A DNA stretch of 64,000 nucleotides from Nocardioides pelophilus. Lineage in GTDB: Bacteria > Actinomycetota > Actinomycetes > Propionibacteriales > Nocardioidaceae. A model generated the notes under the pieces. It ran no database searches. It worked only from the letters and a program-made list of their open reading frames with translations, and was not told the origin of the DNA. The stretch covers positions 1 through 64,000 of the forward strand of contig NZ_JACEHF010000004.1 in NCBI RefSeq assembly GCF_014180685.1. Direction: 5' to 3'. The translations under genes and the position numbers were made by a program. This document shows positions 8,882 to 18,800 of the stretch, piece by piece. Position 1 is the stretch's first letter. Each line of letters starts with the position of its first letter.

Positions 8882-8976
8882 TGGACCTCCCCATCGTTCT
8901 TCCCACGGGGTACTGCCGGCGTGACGACACGTCTCGACCAGTGCGCCTTCCATCCGCGACAGACAAGGAATTTCCC

Positions 8977-9186
8977 ATGACCAGTAGCAACTTCACCGTG
9001 GTCGGCATGACGTGCAACAGCTGCGCGATGACGGTGACCGAGGAAGTCACGCAGGTCCCCGGCGTCCAGGACGTCGCCGTCGAGCTCTCGACGGGACGTA
9101 TCACCGTCACGTCGGACTCCGACCTCGACCCGGCCCTGATCAAGGGTGCCGTCGAGGAGGCCGGCTACCAGCTGGCTGCCGGTTGA
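8977..9186 (+). CDS. CopZ-like copper chaperone, 69 aa
   Basis: A single HMA domain: MTSSNFTVVGMTCNSCAMTV with the metal-binding CxxC at residues 13 and 16, then the conserved PGVQDVAVELSTGRITV strand-turn-strand and a C-terminal AAVEEAGYxL-like helix (here GAVEEAGYQLAAG). It would bind Cu(I) in the cytoplasm and deliver it to CopA (11886-14207). ATG 8977 has AAGGAA seven bases upstream. A 13-bp terminator hairpin follows, so it is probably transcribed alone from the repeat-bearing promoter rather than from a copper-responsive operator; I see no CsoR-like palindrome in front of it. Confidence 0.88.
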   Translation: MTSSNFTVVGMTCNSCAMTVTEEVTQVPGVQDVAVELSTGRITVTSDSDLDPALIKGAVEEAGYQLAAG

Positions 9187-9195
9187 GAGCACCTG

Positions 9196-9232
9196 CCGGT
9201 CCCTTCCTGCCACCCGTCCAGGAAGGGACCGG
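9196..9232 (+). terminator. Hairpin terminator after copZ
   Basis: A perfect 13-bp inverted repeat (CCGGTCCCTTCCT / AGGAAGGGACCGG) with an 11-base loop starts nine bases after the stop codon and is followed by a C/T-rich stretch. Confidence 0.75.
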
Positions 9233-9267
9233 CCCCCCTCTTGCCGCTCCCACCACAAGGACATCCG

Positions 9268-9360
9268 ATGACTTCCTCACCTCAGCCCGGCGCAGGAGCT
9301 GATCTGTCGACCACCCGACTCCAGGCGCCGTGCACCGGCCGCGAGCGAGGCGTCTCATGA
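9268..9360 (+). CDS. Possible 30-aa leader ORF coupled to the FAD reductase
   Basis: ATG 9268 follows a ribosome site (AAGGA, seven bases before) and opens a 30-codon frame that ends in an ATGA overlap with the start of the FAD reductase at 9357. The peptide has no recognisable domain. The good ribosome site and coupled stop suggest that ribosomes reach the reductase start through this ORF. It may be a leader, a degenerate gene front, or chance; comparison with related strains would decide. Confidence 0.35.
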   Translation: MTSSPQPGAGADLSTTRLQAPCTGRERGVS

Positions 9361-10613
9361 CCGTCGCATCGGTCGTCATCGTCGGCGCGGGTGCAGCCGG
9401 CACGGCCGCCGCAACCCAGCTGCGAACGCTCGGGTTCGACGGCGACCTGACTCTCGTGCACGGAGAGGGGCCCGTTCCCTACAACCGGACCGCGGTGAAC
9501 AAGACCCTGTTGCAGCCCGACGCCAGGCTCGAGTCCGTGCGTACGGTCCTCCCGGACGATGCCCCCACCGTGCTGCTCACCGGCCGCGCCCAGGGGCTGG
9601 ACATCCCACGCCGAGCGGTCGTCCTGCAGGACGGCAGCCGCCTCTCCTATGACGCTGCGATCATCGCCACAGGCGCGCGGCCACGTCTGCTTCCAGCACG
9701 CGTGGGAGGCCTCGACGGCCCCGCGCTCAGTGGTCTGGTCACGCCGCTGCGCACCTCCGACGATGCCGACCACATCCGGCGACTCCTGGCCGATGTCGGC
9801 AGGAGGCACGAGCGTCCGGCGCGGGTGGGCATCGTGGGCGCGAGCCTGCTTGGCTCCGAGACGGCCGACGTCCTGACGACCTTGGGGCATGAGGTCTTCC
9901 TGATCGGCGCCGCGGCCGACCCCATGGCCCGACGGTTGGGCACCACCATCGCGAGGTGGGTCCGGAAGCGGCACGAGGAACACCTCGCCGGCCTCATCGA
10001 GGCCCGCGTCGACTCGCTCGAGGTGGCCGGCGACGGCCTCCGGCTCGCCCTGAGCAACGGCACAGGCCTGACCGTGGACCTGGTCATCGAGGCACTCGGG
10101 GTCGACCCCGACGTGGACTGGCTGCGCGACTCCCCGCTGGCGCTCGACGACGGCGTGCTCGTGGACGACCGTCTGCGCGCCGTGAACGTCGAGGGGGTGT
10201 ACGCCGCCGGGGACCTCGCTCGGGTCGAGGGGTCGACGCGGATCGAGCACTGGGGCCATGCGTTGGCGCAGGGAGCCCACGTCGCCCGCACCGTCAGCCA
10301 CGACCTGCGACGGACCGAGGACCCGGGGCCGTTCGGTCCCAGCGGTTCCTACTCGACGTGGTTGTACGGCAAGGCCATCAACGTCCTCGGCTCGCCGTGC
10401 CCCCGACGTGACCGGGAGGTCGTCCTGGCGCCGCCAGGGCACGAGACGCACGTCACCGTCTTCACGAGCGCAGAACACCGCGTGAGCGCGGCGGTGACGC
10501 TGGGTTCGGCGAAGCTGGCCAATCGGCTGCGACCACTGGTCGTGGCCCGCGCGGCGGTCGAGGAGGTCGCCGACGTGGTGACCGCCACACTGAGCCCCAC
10601 GTCGGGCGTGTGA
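9357..10613 (+). CDS. FAD-dependent NAD(P)H oxidoreductase (ferredoxin-reductase type)
   Basis: A cytoplasmic pyridine-nucleotide-disulfide-family flavoprotein of 418 residues, resembling reductases that feed Rieske or P450 ferredoxins. Seen: FAD site VVIVGAGAAGTAAATQLR near residues 6-23, the NAD(P)H site RVGIVGASLLGSETADVL near 155-172, and the second FAD motif GVYAAGDLA near 281. There is no CxxC redox disulfide. The start is ATG 9357, overlapping the small ORF stop. No ferredoxin or oxygenase partner is adjacent, so its electron acceptor is unknown; it may serve a partner elsewhere, or act in redox defence alongside WrbA. A bidirectional terminator follows. Confidence 0.85.
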   Translation: MTVASVVIVGAGAAGTAAATQLRTLGFDGDLTLVHGEGPVPYNRTAVNKTLLQPDARLESVRTVLPDDAPTVLLTGRAQGLDIPRRAVVLQDGSRLSYDAAIIATGARPRLLPARVGGLDGPALSGLVTPLRTSDDADHIRRLLADVGRRHERPARVGIVGASLLGSETADVLTTLGHEVFLIGAAADPMARRLGTTIARWVRKRHEEHLAGLIEARVDSLEVAGDGLRLALSNGTGLTVDLVIEALGVDPDVDWLRDSPLALDDGVLVDDRLRAVNVEGVYAAGDLARVEGSTRIEHWGHALAQGAHVARTVSHDLRRTEDPGPFGPSGSYSTWLYGKAINVLGSPCPRRDREVVLAPPGHETHVTVFTSAEHRVSAAVTLGSAKLANRLRPLVVARAAVEEVADVVTATLSPTSGV

Positions 10614-10711
10614 CCACCGCGCGAGCCCTCCATGATCTTCAGCGCGGCCACACGCTGCGCTGATCCCTGCCGCCGCGGTGCCCCCCTAGCTGCGCGGCAG
10701 GCCCCCCAGAA

Positions 10712-10745
10712 GGCGCCGTCCGGGTCACCCGACCCGGGCGGCGCC
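10712..10745. terminator. Bidirectional terminator between convergent genes
   Basis: Two 15-base arms (GGCGCCGTCCGGGTC / GACCCGGGCGGCGCC) with one mismatch and a 4-base loop lie between the plus-strand reductase and the minus-strand YbaK gene, and can serve both. Confidence 0.7.
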
Positions 10746-10758
10746 GAGGTCTGCGGGC

Positions 10759-11238
10759 TCACCCGGCGTCGGGTGCCTGTCGTGCCGTGACGTCGGCGAC
10801 GGGGGCGGACAGCGCCCGGACGACGTCACCCGCGTCAGCCGAGGCGCTCACCCCGTGCGCGCCTGCACCGATCGAGATGGTCCCGCGGACCCGGACGTCG
10901 GCGACGACGGGCCACGCATGCAGTGCGCCGAACGGGGTGATCGTGCCGCGCTCGTATCCGGTCACGTCTCGAGCGGTCTCGGCGTTGGGCATCGAGAGGC
11001 GGCTGACGCCGAGGAGGGCGCGCAGCTTGGGCCAGCTGATCTGCCGGTCCCCGGGGACCAGGATGAACAGGTAGTCGTCCTCGCCACGACGCACGACCAG
11101 TGTCTTGACAACCTGGTTCGGGGCCACGCCGCGGGCGCTCGCGGCCTCGACGAGAGAGCTCACGGGACCGTGACGAACGATCGTGTGGTCGATGCCGGAC
11201 AATTCGAGCGCCGCCCTGGCGCGTTCCTCACTCATCAT
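10759..11238 (-). CDS. YbaK/ProX-type aminoacyl-tRNA deacylase
   Basis: A trans-editing enzyme of 159 residues that hydrolyses mischarged tRNA (Cys-tRNA(Pro) or Ala-tRNA(Pro) in characterised relatives). Seen: N-terminal helix, VVKTLVVRRGEDDYLFILVPGD with the conserved lysine of the YbaK domain near residue 44, and the C-terminal GTITPFG and GAGAHGVS-type elements. It is the last gene of a short minus-strand run; its start overlaps the stop of the PGPGW membrane protein by 11 bases. Whether it acts on Cys or another residue cannot be judged from the sequence. Confidence 0.85.
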   Translation of the reverse strand: MMSEERARAALELSGIDHTIVRHGPVSSLVEAASARGVAPNQVVKTLVVRRGEDDYLFILVPGDRQISWPKLRALLGVSRLSMPNAETARDVTGYERGTITPFGALHAWPVVADVRVRGTISIGAGAHGVSASADAGDVVRALSAPVADVTARQAPDAG

Positions 11239-11725
11239 GACCCCTCCTCCTCGGTTCGACGGACGACGCCTGCGCGACCGCGGTCAGCCTTCCGGGTGCT
11301 CCGCGGAACCGCCGGTAGCTGTAGCCCAGCAGGGCAAGCGCGACGGCCGTCGAGGCCAGCTGCGTCACACCGACGACCACGCCCCCCGGTAGCCACCAGG
11401 TCTCTGTCAGCGGCCACCACAGGGGTGCCGGAGGTGACGCGATCCAGATGATGCCCGCCGAGAGGACAAGGGCTGCACCCCCGATGGACACGGTGAGGCG
11501 CGGCCAGGTGGCAACACTCCGTGCGGCCCCCTCGAGGGCGCGCAACCGGACCCATCCGACGCGGCGCTCGGCCCAGGCGTACTGGCGCGAGAGCAGCATC
11601 AGTCCGGCGAACGTGATCAGGAGGCCCGGCCCGGGCAGCGGGATCGCCGCCAGTCCTCCGACCAACAACAGCCAGCCGGCCGTCTCGCGCAACACTCTCT
11701 CCGCGGCGCGGACGACTCGTGTCAT
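11228..11725 (-). CDS. PGPGW-type small membrane protein (TIGR02611-like)
   Basis: A 165-residue protein with an amphipathic N-terminus, a helical pair containing the motif IPLPGPGLLITFAGLMLLS, and two further hydrophobic segments near residues 75-95 and 110-135. The PLPGPG motif is characteristic of the PGPGW/TIGR02611 family of actinobacterial membrane proteins of unknown function. ATG 11725 is chosen because the upstream 26-codon ORF stops there (TGATG). It is translationally coupled to the YbaK gene. Confidence 0.75.
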   Translation of the reverse strand: MTRVVRAAERVLRETAGWLLLVGGLAAIPLPGPGLLITFAGLMLLSRQYAWAERRVGWVRLRALEGAARSVATWPRLTVSIGGAALVLSAGIIWIASPPAPLWWPLTETWWLPGGVVVGVTQLASTAVALALLGYSYRRFRGAPGRLTAVAQASSVEPRRRGHDE

Positions 11726-11805
11726 CACGCGCCCCCGACGACGCTGCACCGCCGGCGGGGGGCTGTCGTGGTACCCGGGACAGGGGTCTTCGTGGTCGTT
11801 GCCAT
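11725..11805 (-). CDS. Possible 26-aa leader ORF ahead of the PGPGW gene
   Basis: ATG 11805 has a strong ribosome site (GAGGAGG, seven to eight bases upstream) and a 26-codon frame, Thr-rich then Arg-rich, ending in a TGATG overlap with the PGPGW start. There is no similarity I recognise. The ribosome site is better than that of the downstream gene itself, which suggests real translation. Confidence 0.35.
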   Translation of the reverse strand: MATTTKTPVPGTTTAPRRRCSVVGGA

Positions 11806-11885
11806 GGCAGGGGCCTCCTCGGCGCCCGGGGGATCGGGTCTCGTCCGGGGCGGCGTCGGAGAGTGGACGGCGTCGCCGGGATGGG

Positions 11886-14207
11886 TCAGGTGGCGGCCGG
11901 CTGGGCGGGCCGCGCCGGGGTGGTGGTCGGCGCGGCCGGGGTGTCAGTGGCTCGGCTCCTGAACGAGCGCAGCTGCAGGCTGTTGCCGACGACGAAGACG
12001 CTGGAGAACGCCATCGCGGCGCCGGCGAGCATCGGGTTGAGCAGCCCGAGGGCGGCCAGCGGGATCGCTGCGACGTTGTACCCGAAGGCCCAGAACAGGT
12101 TGGTCTTGATCGTTCCGAGGGTCTTGCGTGAGAGGCGGATCGCGTCGGCTGCGCTGCGCAGGTCTCCGCGGACCAGGGTGATGTCGGCGGCCTCGATGGC
12201 CACGTCGGTGCCGGTGCCCATGGCCAGGCCGAGGTCGGCCTTGGCGAGGGCCGCGGCGTCGTTCACACCGTCGCCGACCATGGCGACCACCTTCCCCTGG
12301 GCCTGCAGCTTGGTGATGACGTCGACCTTGTCCTGGGGCATGACCTCTGCAATCACTTCCTCGATGCCGACTTCGGCGGCGATCTGTTCGGCGACGGCAC
12401 GGTTGTCACCGGTAAGCAGGATCGGGGTCAGGCCCAGGGACCGCAGCTGTGCGATCGCCTCGTAGCTGGTCGCCTTGACCTGGTCTGCCACCACCAGGAC
12501 GCCCCGTGCTTGGCCGTCCCAGCCAACGGCGACGGCGGTCTTGCCCTGCGCCTCAGCGTTCGCCTTGGCGCGTGCGAGGTCGATGTCGAGGTGCTGTGAC
12601 CAGTCGGCCAGCAGCGTCTCGCGTCCGACGAGGACCGCGTGTCCGTCCACGATGCCCTGGACGCCCTTGCCTTCGACGTTCGCGAAGTCCTCAGGGGTGG
12701 GCAACTGCCCGACTTCCTGGACCGCTCCCTTGGCGATGGCCTGGGCGATGGGGTGCTCGGAGGCGTCCTCGAGGGCACCGGCCAGGCGGAGCAGCTCCCC
12801 GCGGGAGACGCCGTCGGCGACGAACACGTCGACCAGGGTCATCTTGCCGGTCGTGACGGTGCCGGTCTTGTCCAGCACGATCGTGTCGACCTTGCGGGTC
12901 GACTCCAGCACCTCGGGGCCCTTGATGAGCACACCCATCTGGGCACCGCGGCCGGTGCCGACCAGCAGGGCGGTCGGCGTGGCAAGGCCCAGCGCGCACG
13001 GGCAGGCGATGATGAGCACTGCGACCGCCGCGGTGAAGGCGGCGCTGACCGGGAATCCCGCGCCGAGCCAGGCCGCAAGTGTGGCCACCGCGATGCCGAT
13101 CACGATCGGCACGAAGATGCCCGAGACCTGGTCGGCGAGGCGCTGGACCTGCGCCTTGCCGGACTGGGCGTCCTCGACGAGCTTGGCCATGTGGGCCAGT
13201 TGGGTGTCGGACCCGACCCGGGTGGCTTGCACGACGAGGCGTCCGCCCGCGTTGACGGTGGCGCCGGTGACGGGGTCACCCTCGCCCACCTCCACCGGCA
13301 CCGATTCGCCGGTGAGCATGGAGGCGTCGACTGCGGAGGTGCCGGAGACGATGACGCCGTCGGTGGCGATCTTCTCGCCGGGACGGACCACGAACTCATC
13401 GCCCTCGGTGAGCTCGGCGGTGGGGATGCGAACCTCGACGCCGTGGCGCATGACGGCCACGTCCTTGGCGCCGAGCTCGAGCAGGGCCCGCAGCGCGGCA
13501 CCGGCCTGTCGCTTGGATCGCTTCTCGAAGTAGCGGCCAGCGAGCAGGAACATGGTGACGCCGGCGGCGACCTCGAGGTAGATGTTCGCGGCGCCGTCGG
13601 TGGGCTTCACTGTCAGCTCGAAGGGGTGCGTCATGCCGGGGGTGCCGGCGGTGCCGAGGAACAGTGCGTACAGCGACCACAGCAGCGCCGAGAGGGTGCC
13701 GAGCGAGACCAGCGTGTCCATGGTCGCGGCGCCGTGCCGCAGGTTGGTCCACGCTGCGCGGTGGAAGGGCCAGGCCGCCCAGAGCACCACGGGTGCTGCC
13801 AGCGTCAGTGACGCCCACTGCCAGTAGTCGAACTGGAACGCGGGGATCATCGACAAGGCGATGACGGGCACCGCGAGGGCCACTGAACCGAGGAGGCGCT
13901 GTCGCAGGGCGAGGAGCTCCGTGTCGGGCTGCTCGTCCCCCGACGCGTCCGCGTCGGGGGCAGCGTCCTTGCTGCGGGGCAGAGTGGCGGTGTAGCCGGC
14001 CTTGGCCACCTCGGCGATGAGGGCCGCGGTGTCCACCCCCTCGGGGGCCAGGACCTGCGCCTTCTCGGTGGCGTAGTTGACGGTGGCGGTGACGCCATCG
14101 AGCTTGTTGAGCTTCTTCTCGATCCGCATCGCGCAGGAGGCACAGGTCATCCCGCCGATCGCGAGCTCGATGCTGGTGCCCAGGTTGGGGGCCGGGTGCG
14201 CAGTCAT
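11886..14207 (-). CDS. copA: CopA-like Cu(I)-exporting P1B-type ATPase
   Basis: An inner-membrane ATPase pumping Cu(I) out of the cytoplasm, 773 residues. Domains: one N-terminal HMA domain with MTCASC (cysteines 22 and 25), eight predicted helices, the TGES actuator loop, the ion-binding CPC at 402-404, the phosphorylation site DKTGT at D446, an ATP-binding region with an HP dipeptide (SEHPIAQAI) and GDGVND. The start is ATG 14207 with GAAGGAAG upstream; the long 5' extension of the frame is the antisense image of the neighbouring gene. It is the last gene of an operon with the HMA remnant and the secreted copper-associated protein, behind two CsoR-like operators. The gene symbol is by function. 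Confidence 0.93.
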   Translation of the reverse strand: MTAHPAPNLGTSIELAIGGMTCASCAMRIEKKLNKLDGVTATVNYATEKAQVLAPEGVDTAALIAEVAKAGYTATLPRSKDAAPDADASGDEQPDTELLALRQRLLGSVALAVPVIALSMIPAFQFDYWQWASLTLAAPVVLWAAWPFHRAAWTNLRHGAATMDTLVSLGTLSALLWSLYALFLGTAGTPGMTHPFELTVKPTDGAANIYLEVAAGVTMFLLAGRYFEKRSKRQAGAALRALLELGAKDVAVMRHGVEVRIPTAELTEGDEFVVRPGEKIATDGVIVSGTSAVDASMLTGESVPVEVGEGDPVTGATVNAGGRLVVQATRVGSDTQLAHMAKLVEDAQSGKAQVQRLADQVSGIFVPIVIGIAVATLAAWLGAGFPVSAAFTAAVAVLIIACPCALGLATPTALLVGTGRGAQMGVLIKGPEVLESTRKVDTIVLDKTGTVTTGKMTLVDVFVADGVSRGELLRLAGALEDASEHPIAQAIAKGAVQEVGQLPTPEDFANVEGKGVQGIVDGHAVLVGRETLLADWSQHLDIDLARAKANAEAQGKTAVAVGWDGQARGVLVVADQVKATSYEAIAQLRSLGLTPILLTGDNRAVAEQIAAEVGIEEVIAEVMPQDKVDVITKLQAQGKVVAMVGDGVNDAAALAKADLGLAMGTGTDVAIEAADITLVRGDLRSAADAIRLSRKTLGTIKTNLFWAFGYNVAAIPLAALGLLNPMLAGAAMAFSSVFVVGNSLQLRSFRSRATDTPAAPTTTPARPAQPAAT

Positions 14208-14235
14208 GGGTTCTTCCTTCGGTGTGCGATGTGCG

Positions 14236-15243
14236 TCAGTGGTCGTGGCCGTCGCCGGACTCGGCGTCGGTGTCGGGCTCCGTGACCGCGTGCGTCGGCT
14301 CGGAGTGGCCGTCCTCGGCGGTGGGGAGGCCGGCTGTGTCGACGACGAACGGGGCGCTGTGGACCTCGCCGTCGACCTTGAAGTCCAGGTAGAGCAGGTA
14401 GCGGCCCGGGGTGGGTGCCTCGGCGATGAAGCCGATCTCTGGGCCGGACTCCTCGCCCGCGGCCGGCTCGTCGCCTTCGGGGTGGACGTGCAGGAAGGCC
14501 AGGTCGCCCTCACGCAGCGCGACCAGGTGGCCGAACGCACCCAGGTAGGGCTCGAGGTCGGTGACCGGGGACCCGTCCCTCGACACGACGAAGGTGAGGT
14601 CGGAGCCTGATCCGGGGGCCACCTCACCTCTGAGCTCCACGCGGTACCCGCTGACGGTCGCGGTGCTGGCCGGCGCGGCGGGTGCGGGGGTGAGCCGGCC
14701 GGCCACGTCGACCGTGCGAGTCAGCGTGATGGTCTCGACTGCTCCGTCCGTCTCCGGGACGAAGTCGGCATAGACGCGGTAGGTGCCGGCCGAGGTCCAG
14801 CTCCAGGGCAGCGACCACGTGCCGTCGTCATCCATCGTGGGGTGCACGTGGCGGAACCGGGTCCCGTCGGTGCGGACGACGATCAGGTGCATCCGCTTCT
14901 CGTGCGAGGTGGCGAAGCGCGTCACGCCCGTGCCGTCCGCGTCGAGGATCCGGAACGACAGCTTCCCGGCCCGGTCGACAGCGCTGGGGGCAGCGACGGG
15001 GGAGAGCAGGTAGCCGTTCTGTGCGCTGGTGACGCCTGGGGCGGCGGCGTCGGTCTGGGACGGTCCGCTCGAGCCGTGGCCCCCGGGGCCGCTCGTGGTG
15101 CCGTTCATGGTGTGCCCGCCGGCTTCGTCGGTCCAGCTGTCGACCGTGCTCGCGGGCACGACGGCGTCTGCCGCGACGAACGCGCCGCCGAAGACGAGGG
15201 CCAGCCCGGCGCCGTAGGCCCCCAGGCGGACGGGGGTGCTCAC
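14236..15243 (-). CDS. Exported copper-locus protein with His/Met-rich linker
   Basis: A 335-residue protein with a signal-like or anchoring hydrophobic segment at residues 5-27, then a Gly/Ser/His-rich linker (residues 40-65, including HTMNG and GGHGSSG), two beta-rich repeats that each contain an HVHP motif ([10 protein letters not shown] and FLHVHPEGD), and a His/Asp-rich end (DGHDH). Proteins of this layout accompany CopA in many actinobacteria and probably bind copper outside the membrane; that role is inference from context. The GTG start overlaps the stop of the upstream 33-codon remnant (GTGA). Length and repeats appear intact. Confidence 0.7.
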   Translation of the reverse strand: MSTPVRLGAYGAGLALVFGGAFVAADAVVPASTVDSWTDEAGGHTMNGTTSGPGGHGSSGPSQTDAAAPGVTSAQNGYLLSPVAAPSAVDRAGKLSFRILDADGTGVTRFATSHEKRMHLIVVRTDGTRFRHVHPTMDDDGTWSLPWSWTSAGTYRVYADFVPETDGAVETITLTRTVDVAGRLTPAPAAPASTATVSGYRVELRGEVAPGSGSDLTFVVSRDGSPVTDLEPYLGAFGHLVALREGDLAFLHVHPEGDEPAAGEESGPEIGFIAEAPTPGRYLLYLDFKVDGEVHSAPFVVDTAGLPTAEDGHSEPTHAVTEPDTDAESGDGHDH

Positions 15244-15341
15244 GACGCGCCCGCCGTCCGGTAGCCCGATTCGGCGACGGCGGCGAGGACTGCGCCGTCG
15301 TCGACCTCTTCGGTGGGGACCTGGTACTCGCTGGTGTTCAT
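15240..15341 (-). pseudogene. copZ-like chaperone with its metal-binding core deleted, 33 codons
   Basis: ATG 15341 (GGAG upstream) opens a 33-codon frame. The first residues, MNTSEYQV, fit the first strand of an HMA chaperone, and the end, EVDDGAVLAAVAESGYRTA, fits its last strand and helix. The intervening 35 or so residues, including the GMTCxxC metal loop, are missing and the two ends are joined in frame. The result cannot bind copper in the normal way. It still stands first in the copper operon, right behind the operators, and its TGA overlaps the next GTG, so it may persist because it is needed to start translation of the downstream gene. Confidence 0.65.
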
Positions 15342-15370
15342 CGCTGGCTCCTGGCTGTCATAAGTGGGGA

Positions 15371-15421
15371 GATGCCCCCCAGGGGTATGGGAGACGGAAC
15401 TATATACCCCAGGGGGGTATA
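15371..15421 (-). promoter_or_regulatory. Two CsoR-type operator palindromes before the copper operon
   Basis: TATACCCCAGGGGGGTATA (15403-15421) and GATGCCCCCCAGGGGTAT (15371-15388) are near-palindromic C-tract/G-tract sites with T/A flanks, the form bound by CsoR copper repressors. They lie 30-80 bases upstream of the first ATG of the operon. Copper binding by CsoR would release it and induce copA. No csoR gene is visible in this window, so the repressor would be encoded elsewhere. Confidence 0.7.
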
Positions 15422-15465
15422 GGAGAGGCCGGCGGGCCGACAGGAAGGCGCGGCCGCTCGGGCGG

Positions 15466-15648
15466 TCAACGATTGCTGCGCCAGATCACGCCCATGCGTG
15501 GGTCGCCGGGGAGCACGGCGAGGGTCCCGATCGCGCCGGGACGGTTCAGGCGGAAGACGCGGGCGTCGTGGGTGTGGCGGGTGGCCCTGCGGGCCTGGGC
15601 GCCGCGTCGTGACTCGTGCACGACGAAGGCTGCGTAGATCTCGTTCAT
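15466..15648 (-). CDS. Small basic hypothetical protein, 60 aa
   Basis: ATG 15648 begins a 60-residue frame (MNEIYAAFVVHESRRGAQAR...) rich in Arg and His, ending 45 bases before the copper operators. An AAAGG lies upstream at a long spacing. I do not recognise a family. The case for a real gene is its promoter: a perfect 11-base-period repeat sits 70 bases upstream, at the same distance as at three other genes of this block. It could be a small regulator or a decayed gene. Confidence 0.5.
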   Translation of the reverse strand: MNEIYAAFVVHESRRGAQARRATRHTHDARVFRLNRPGAIGTLAVLPGDPRMGVIWRSNR

Positions 15649-15717
15649 GGCGGTGCGTTGCCTTTCGGAGGGGGACGGGTGCGTGCCATGACTGTGGCCC
15701 GCCCGGGTTGCCGTCCC

Positions 15718-15735
15718 CTGTCCCAACGCTGTCCT
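15718..15735 (-). promoter_or_regulatory. 11-nt direct repeat upstream of the 60-aa ORF
   Basis: CTGTCCC at 15718 and CTGTCCT at 15729, period 11, oriented as GGACAG towards the 60-aa ORF and beginning 70 bases upstream of its ATG. A weaker third repeat may precede it. It belongs to the same set as the elements at 8779, 8855, 20559 and 27910. Confidence 0.6.
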
Positions 15736-15886
15736 GCGGCGCAGGCGCAGGCGCCGACGGCGCTGTGGCGCCCGTTCCTCCACCCGGCAGCTGATCTCCC
15801 GTACAGTCGGAGGGCCACCACTGGGCGTTGCCTGAGCCCCCGCGTGACATGACGACGACTACCCAGCGGGGTGACGAGGAGAGCTT

Positions 15887-18800
15887 GTGGACGTGCGCTT
15901 CCGGCTGTTGGGACCGATGGAGATCCTCGTCGAGGGCTGCCCGGTAGGGATGCCCGGCGCTGCCGAGCGCGCGGTCCTGGTTCAGCTCCTGCTGTCCCCC
16001 GGGCGGACGATCCCGGCGACCATGCTGGTGGACCGGCTCTGGTCGGAGTCGTCGCTTCCCCAGGATCCGATGAACGCCCTGCAGATCCGGGTCTCGAAGC
16101 TACGACGCAGTCTCAAGGCGGTCGGTGTGCCTGAGGTGGTCACGCGCGAAGGCGTGGGCTACCGCGCGAACGTCGATCCCCGGTCGGTCGACGCCGTCGA
16201 CTTCGTTGCCCGCGTGCGGGAGGCGAGGGCGCGATCCGAGGCGGCGGTGGACGGGGCTGACGCGGCCTCGCTGGACGCGTACGACGAGGCCCTGGCCTTG
16301 TGGCAGGGCGACGCACTGGCCGACTTCGCAGCCGAGCAGTGGGCGATGGTCGAGGCCGCTCGGTTCTCCAAGCTCAGGCTGGCCGCGCTCACCGAACGTG
16401 CTCAGGTCGCGCTGGCGCTCGGCCGCCACGCGGAGGTGGTCGCGGACCTCGATCCTCTGGTGGCGCATGATCCGACCCTCGAGTCGCTCACCGGGCTGCT
16501 CATGGTCGCTCTGTACCGCAGTGGGCGACAGACGGAGGCGCTCGAGGCGTATCGGCGCACCCGCGACGTCCTGGATGAGTCCTTGGGGCTCGAGCCCTCC
16601 TTGACGCTGCGGTCCCTGCACGAACGCGTGCTCCGGCAGGACGAGGCGCTGGGCTCACTACCCGACCTGACCCCGGCGTCCGTGGCGGTGTCCCGCGTCG
16701 TCCCGGCCGAGAAGGTCGGGACTGCGCCCACCAACCTGCCGACGGTGGTGCGTCCGCTGATCGGCCGCGACGCACAACTCGACTCACTCGGAGAGCTCGT
16801 CCTCGGCACGCGCCTGCTGACGCTGATCGGCCCCGGCGGTGCCGGCAAGACATCCTTGGCGCTCGCCGCCGTGGTGCGAACCTCCGAGGCCTTTCCGGAC
16901 GGCGCTTTCGGGGTCCGCCTCGCCTCCGTCGACATGCCCGACGAGGTGCCACTGGCGGTGGCCGACGCCCTGGGCGTGCCTCTCGACGGAGCGGCGGGGG
17001 ACCGTGACGTGCGCGAACGAGTGGTCTCGTACCTGGTCAGACGCCGACTCCTGCTGCTGGTCGACAACTGCGAGCACGTCATCGACGCCGCTGCCGGTCT
17101 CATCGACCAGATCCTCAGCAGGTGCCCTGACGTCACGATCCTGGCGACGAGCCGTGAGGCTCTCGCGATCCCCGACGAGGTGCAGGTGACGGTGGGCCCT
17201 CTGGGGACGCCGCCGGACGGCACCCCCGCCGGGGACGTCCTGCTGTACCCGGCCGCGCAGCTGTTCGTCGAGCGGGCCCGGTCGGTGCGGCCCGGGACGG
17301 TCTTCGGGGACGAAGACCTCGCTGCGATCGGTCGCATCACTCGCGCTCTCGACGGCATCCCACTCGCGCTGGAGCTTGCCGGCGTTCGGGTGGCGACGAT
17401 GTCGCCCGTCGAGATCGCTGGCCGCCTGGACCAGCGGTTCGCGCTGCTCACGACGGGGGCGCGCACCGCCGAAGCCCGGCAGCAGACGCTCCGCGCGACC
17501 GTCGACTGGAGCTACGCCTTGCTCACCGAGCGGGAGCAAACCGTCTTCAACCGGCTCGCCGTCTTCCAGGGAGGATGGAGCCTGAGCGCGTCGGAAGCCG
17601 TGGTGACCGACCCCGCTCTCGCGACAGGTGAGGTGCTGGACACCCTCGGCCGGCTGGTCGAACGCTCGATGGTGGTGGTCGACCGAGGGGCATCGACCCG
17701 CTACCGGATGCTGGACACCCTGCGCCACTACGCCGCCGAGCAGCTGGTCGCTTCCGGTGAGCACGAGGCCGTGGCGCAGCGGCATGCGGAGCACTTCCGT
17801 GACGTCGTCCACGACGCCGAGTCCCGCCTGCGCGGCCACGACCAGCGTGAGACCTTCCAACGGCTCCGCGACGAGCAACCCAACATCAGGGCTGCGCTCG
17901 CCTGGCTGGGCCGGCCGGGTGGCGATCTCGACTCGGCACTCGAGACGGCCGGTGCCCTCGGGCTCTTCTGGCACCTCGGGCGCCACCTCGAGGGCCGCGA
18001 GGTCTTGTCCCGCCTGCTCGAGTCGGGCGAGGGCAGCCCGTCCTCGCGGGCCCGTGCCCTGCAGGCGGTCTCCCTGGTGGAGCGCCCTCGCGCGTGCCTC
18101 GTGCACCCGAGTCCGCGCTGCGCCGAGACCGCCCGGGAGAGCCTGGCGATCTTCGACGCCCTGGGCGATGGCTCCCGTGCCGCCCTCTCACGCGTCCTCC
18201 TGGCCGTCGAGGGCGTCACCGGCCAGGACCCCGACCAGGCCGAGGACCTGCTGTGCAAGGCCGAGGCACAGTTCGCCGCCGACGGTGACGCCTGGGGCGG
18301 CGGCGTCGTCGGCTTCGTACGCATGGAGACCGCCCTCAAGAACGGGAACGAGACGGCTGCGGTCCCCATCGGGCGCGCGACCTCCGCGACGTTCCGGCAC
18401 CTCGACGATCCGTGGGGCCTGTCCGCGATCCTCTACCACCTCGGCTGGGGGCTGCGGCAGTTCGGCCGCTACGACGAAGGCTCACGTGCTCTCGAGGAGG
18501 CGATCGACGTGGCGGCCGGGGCCGGCCTCTACAACACCGTCCAGTGGGCGCTGGCCGACCTGGCGATCGCTCAGCTCCACCTCGGCGACCAGGAGGCCGC
18601 TCGAAGCCTCCTGGACCGGGCGAGCGCCGCGTCGGAGCACGTCGGTGACGGGGCCGGCGCCGTCCTCGCCTGCTACGGCCACGGGCTCGTCGCCCAGGTC
18701 GGCCAGGAGTGGGGCCTGGCACGCGAGCGGTACGCGGAGTCGTACGCCGGCTTCGGCGCGCTCGGCACGCCTGTGTCCCAGGGCCTCGCGCTCGCCGGCC

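Noticed and set aside
8890-8915. CsoR-like half-site TCCCACGGGGTAC before the CopZ gene
   Set aside because: Only a weak half-palindrome; it lacks the symmetric C-tract/G-tract form seen at 15371-15421.
14208-14627. N-terminal extension of CopA by 140 residues
   Set aside because: The extension is the antisense of the neighbouring copper gene; ATG 14207 has a ribosome site and directly precedes the HMA domain.
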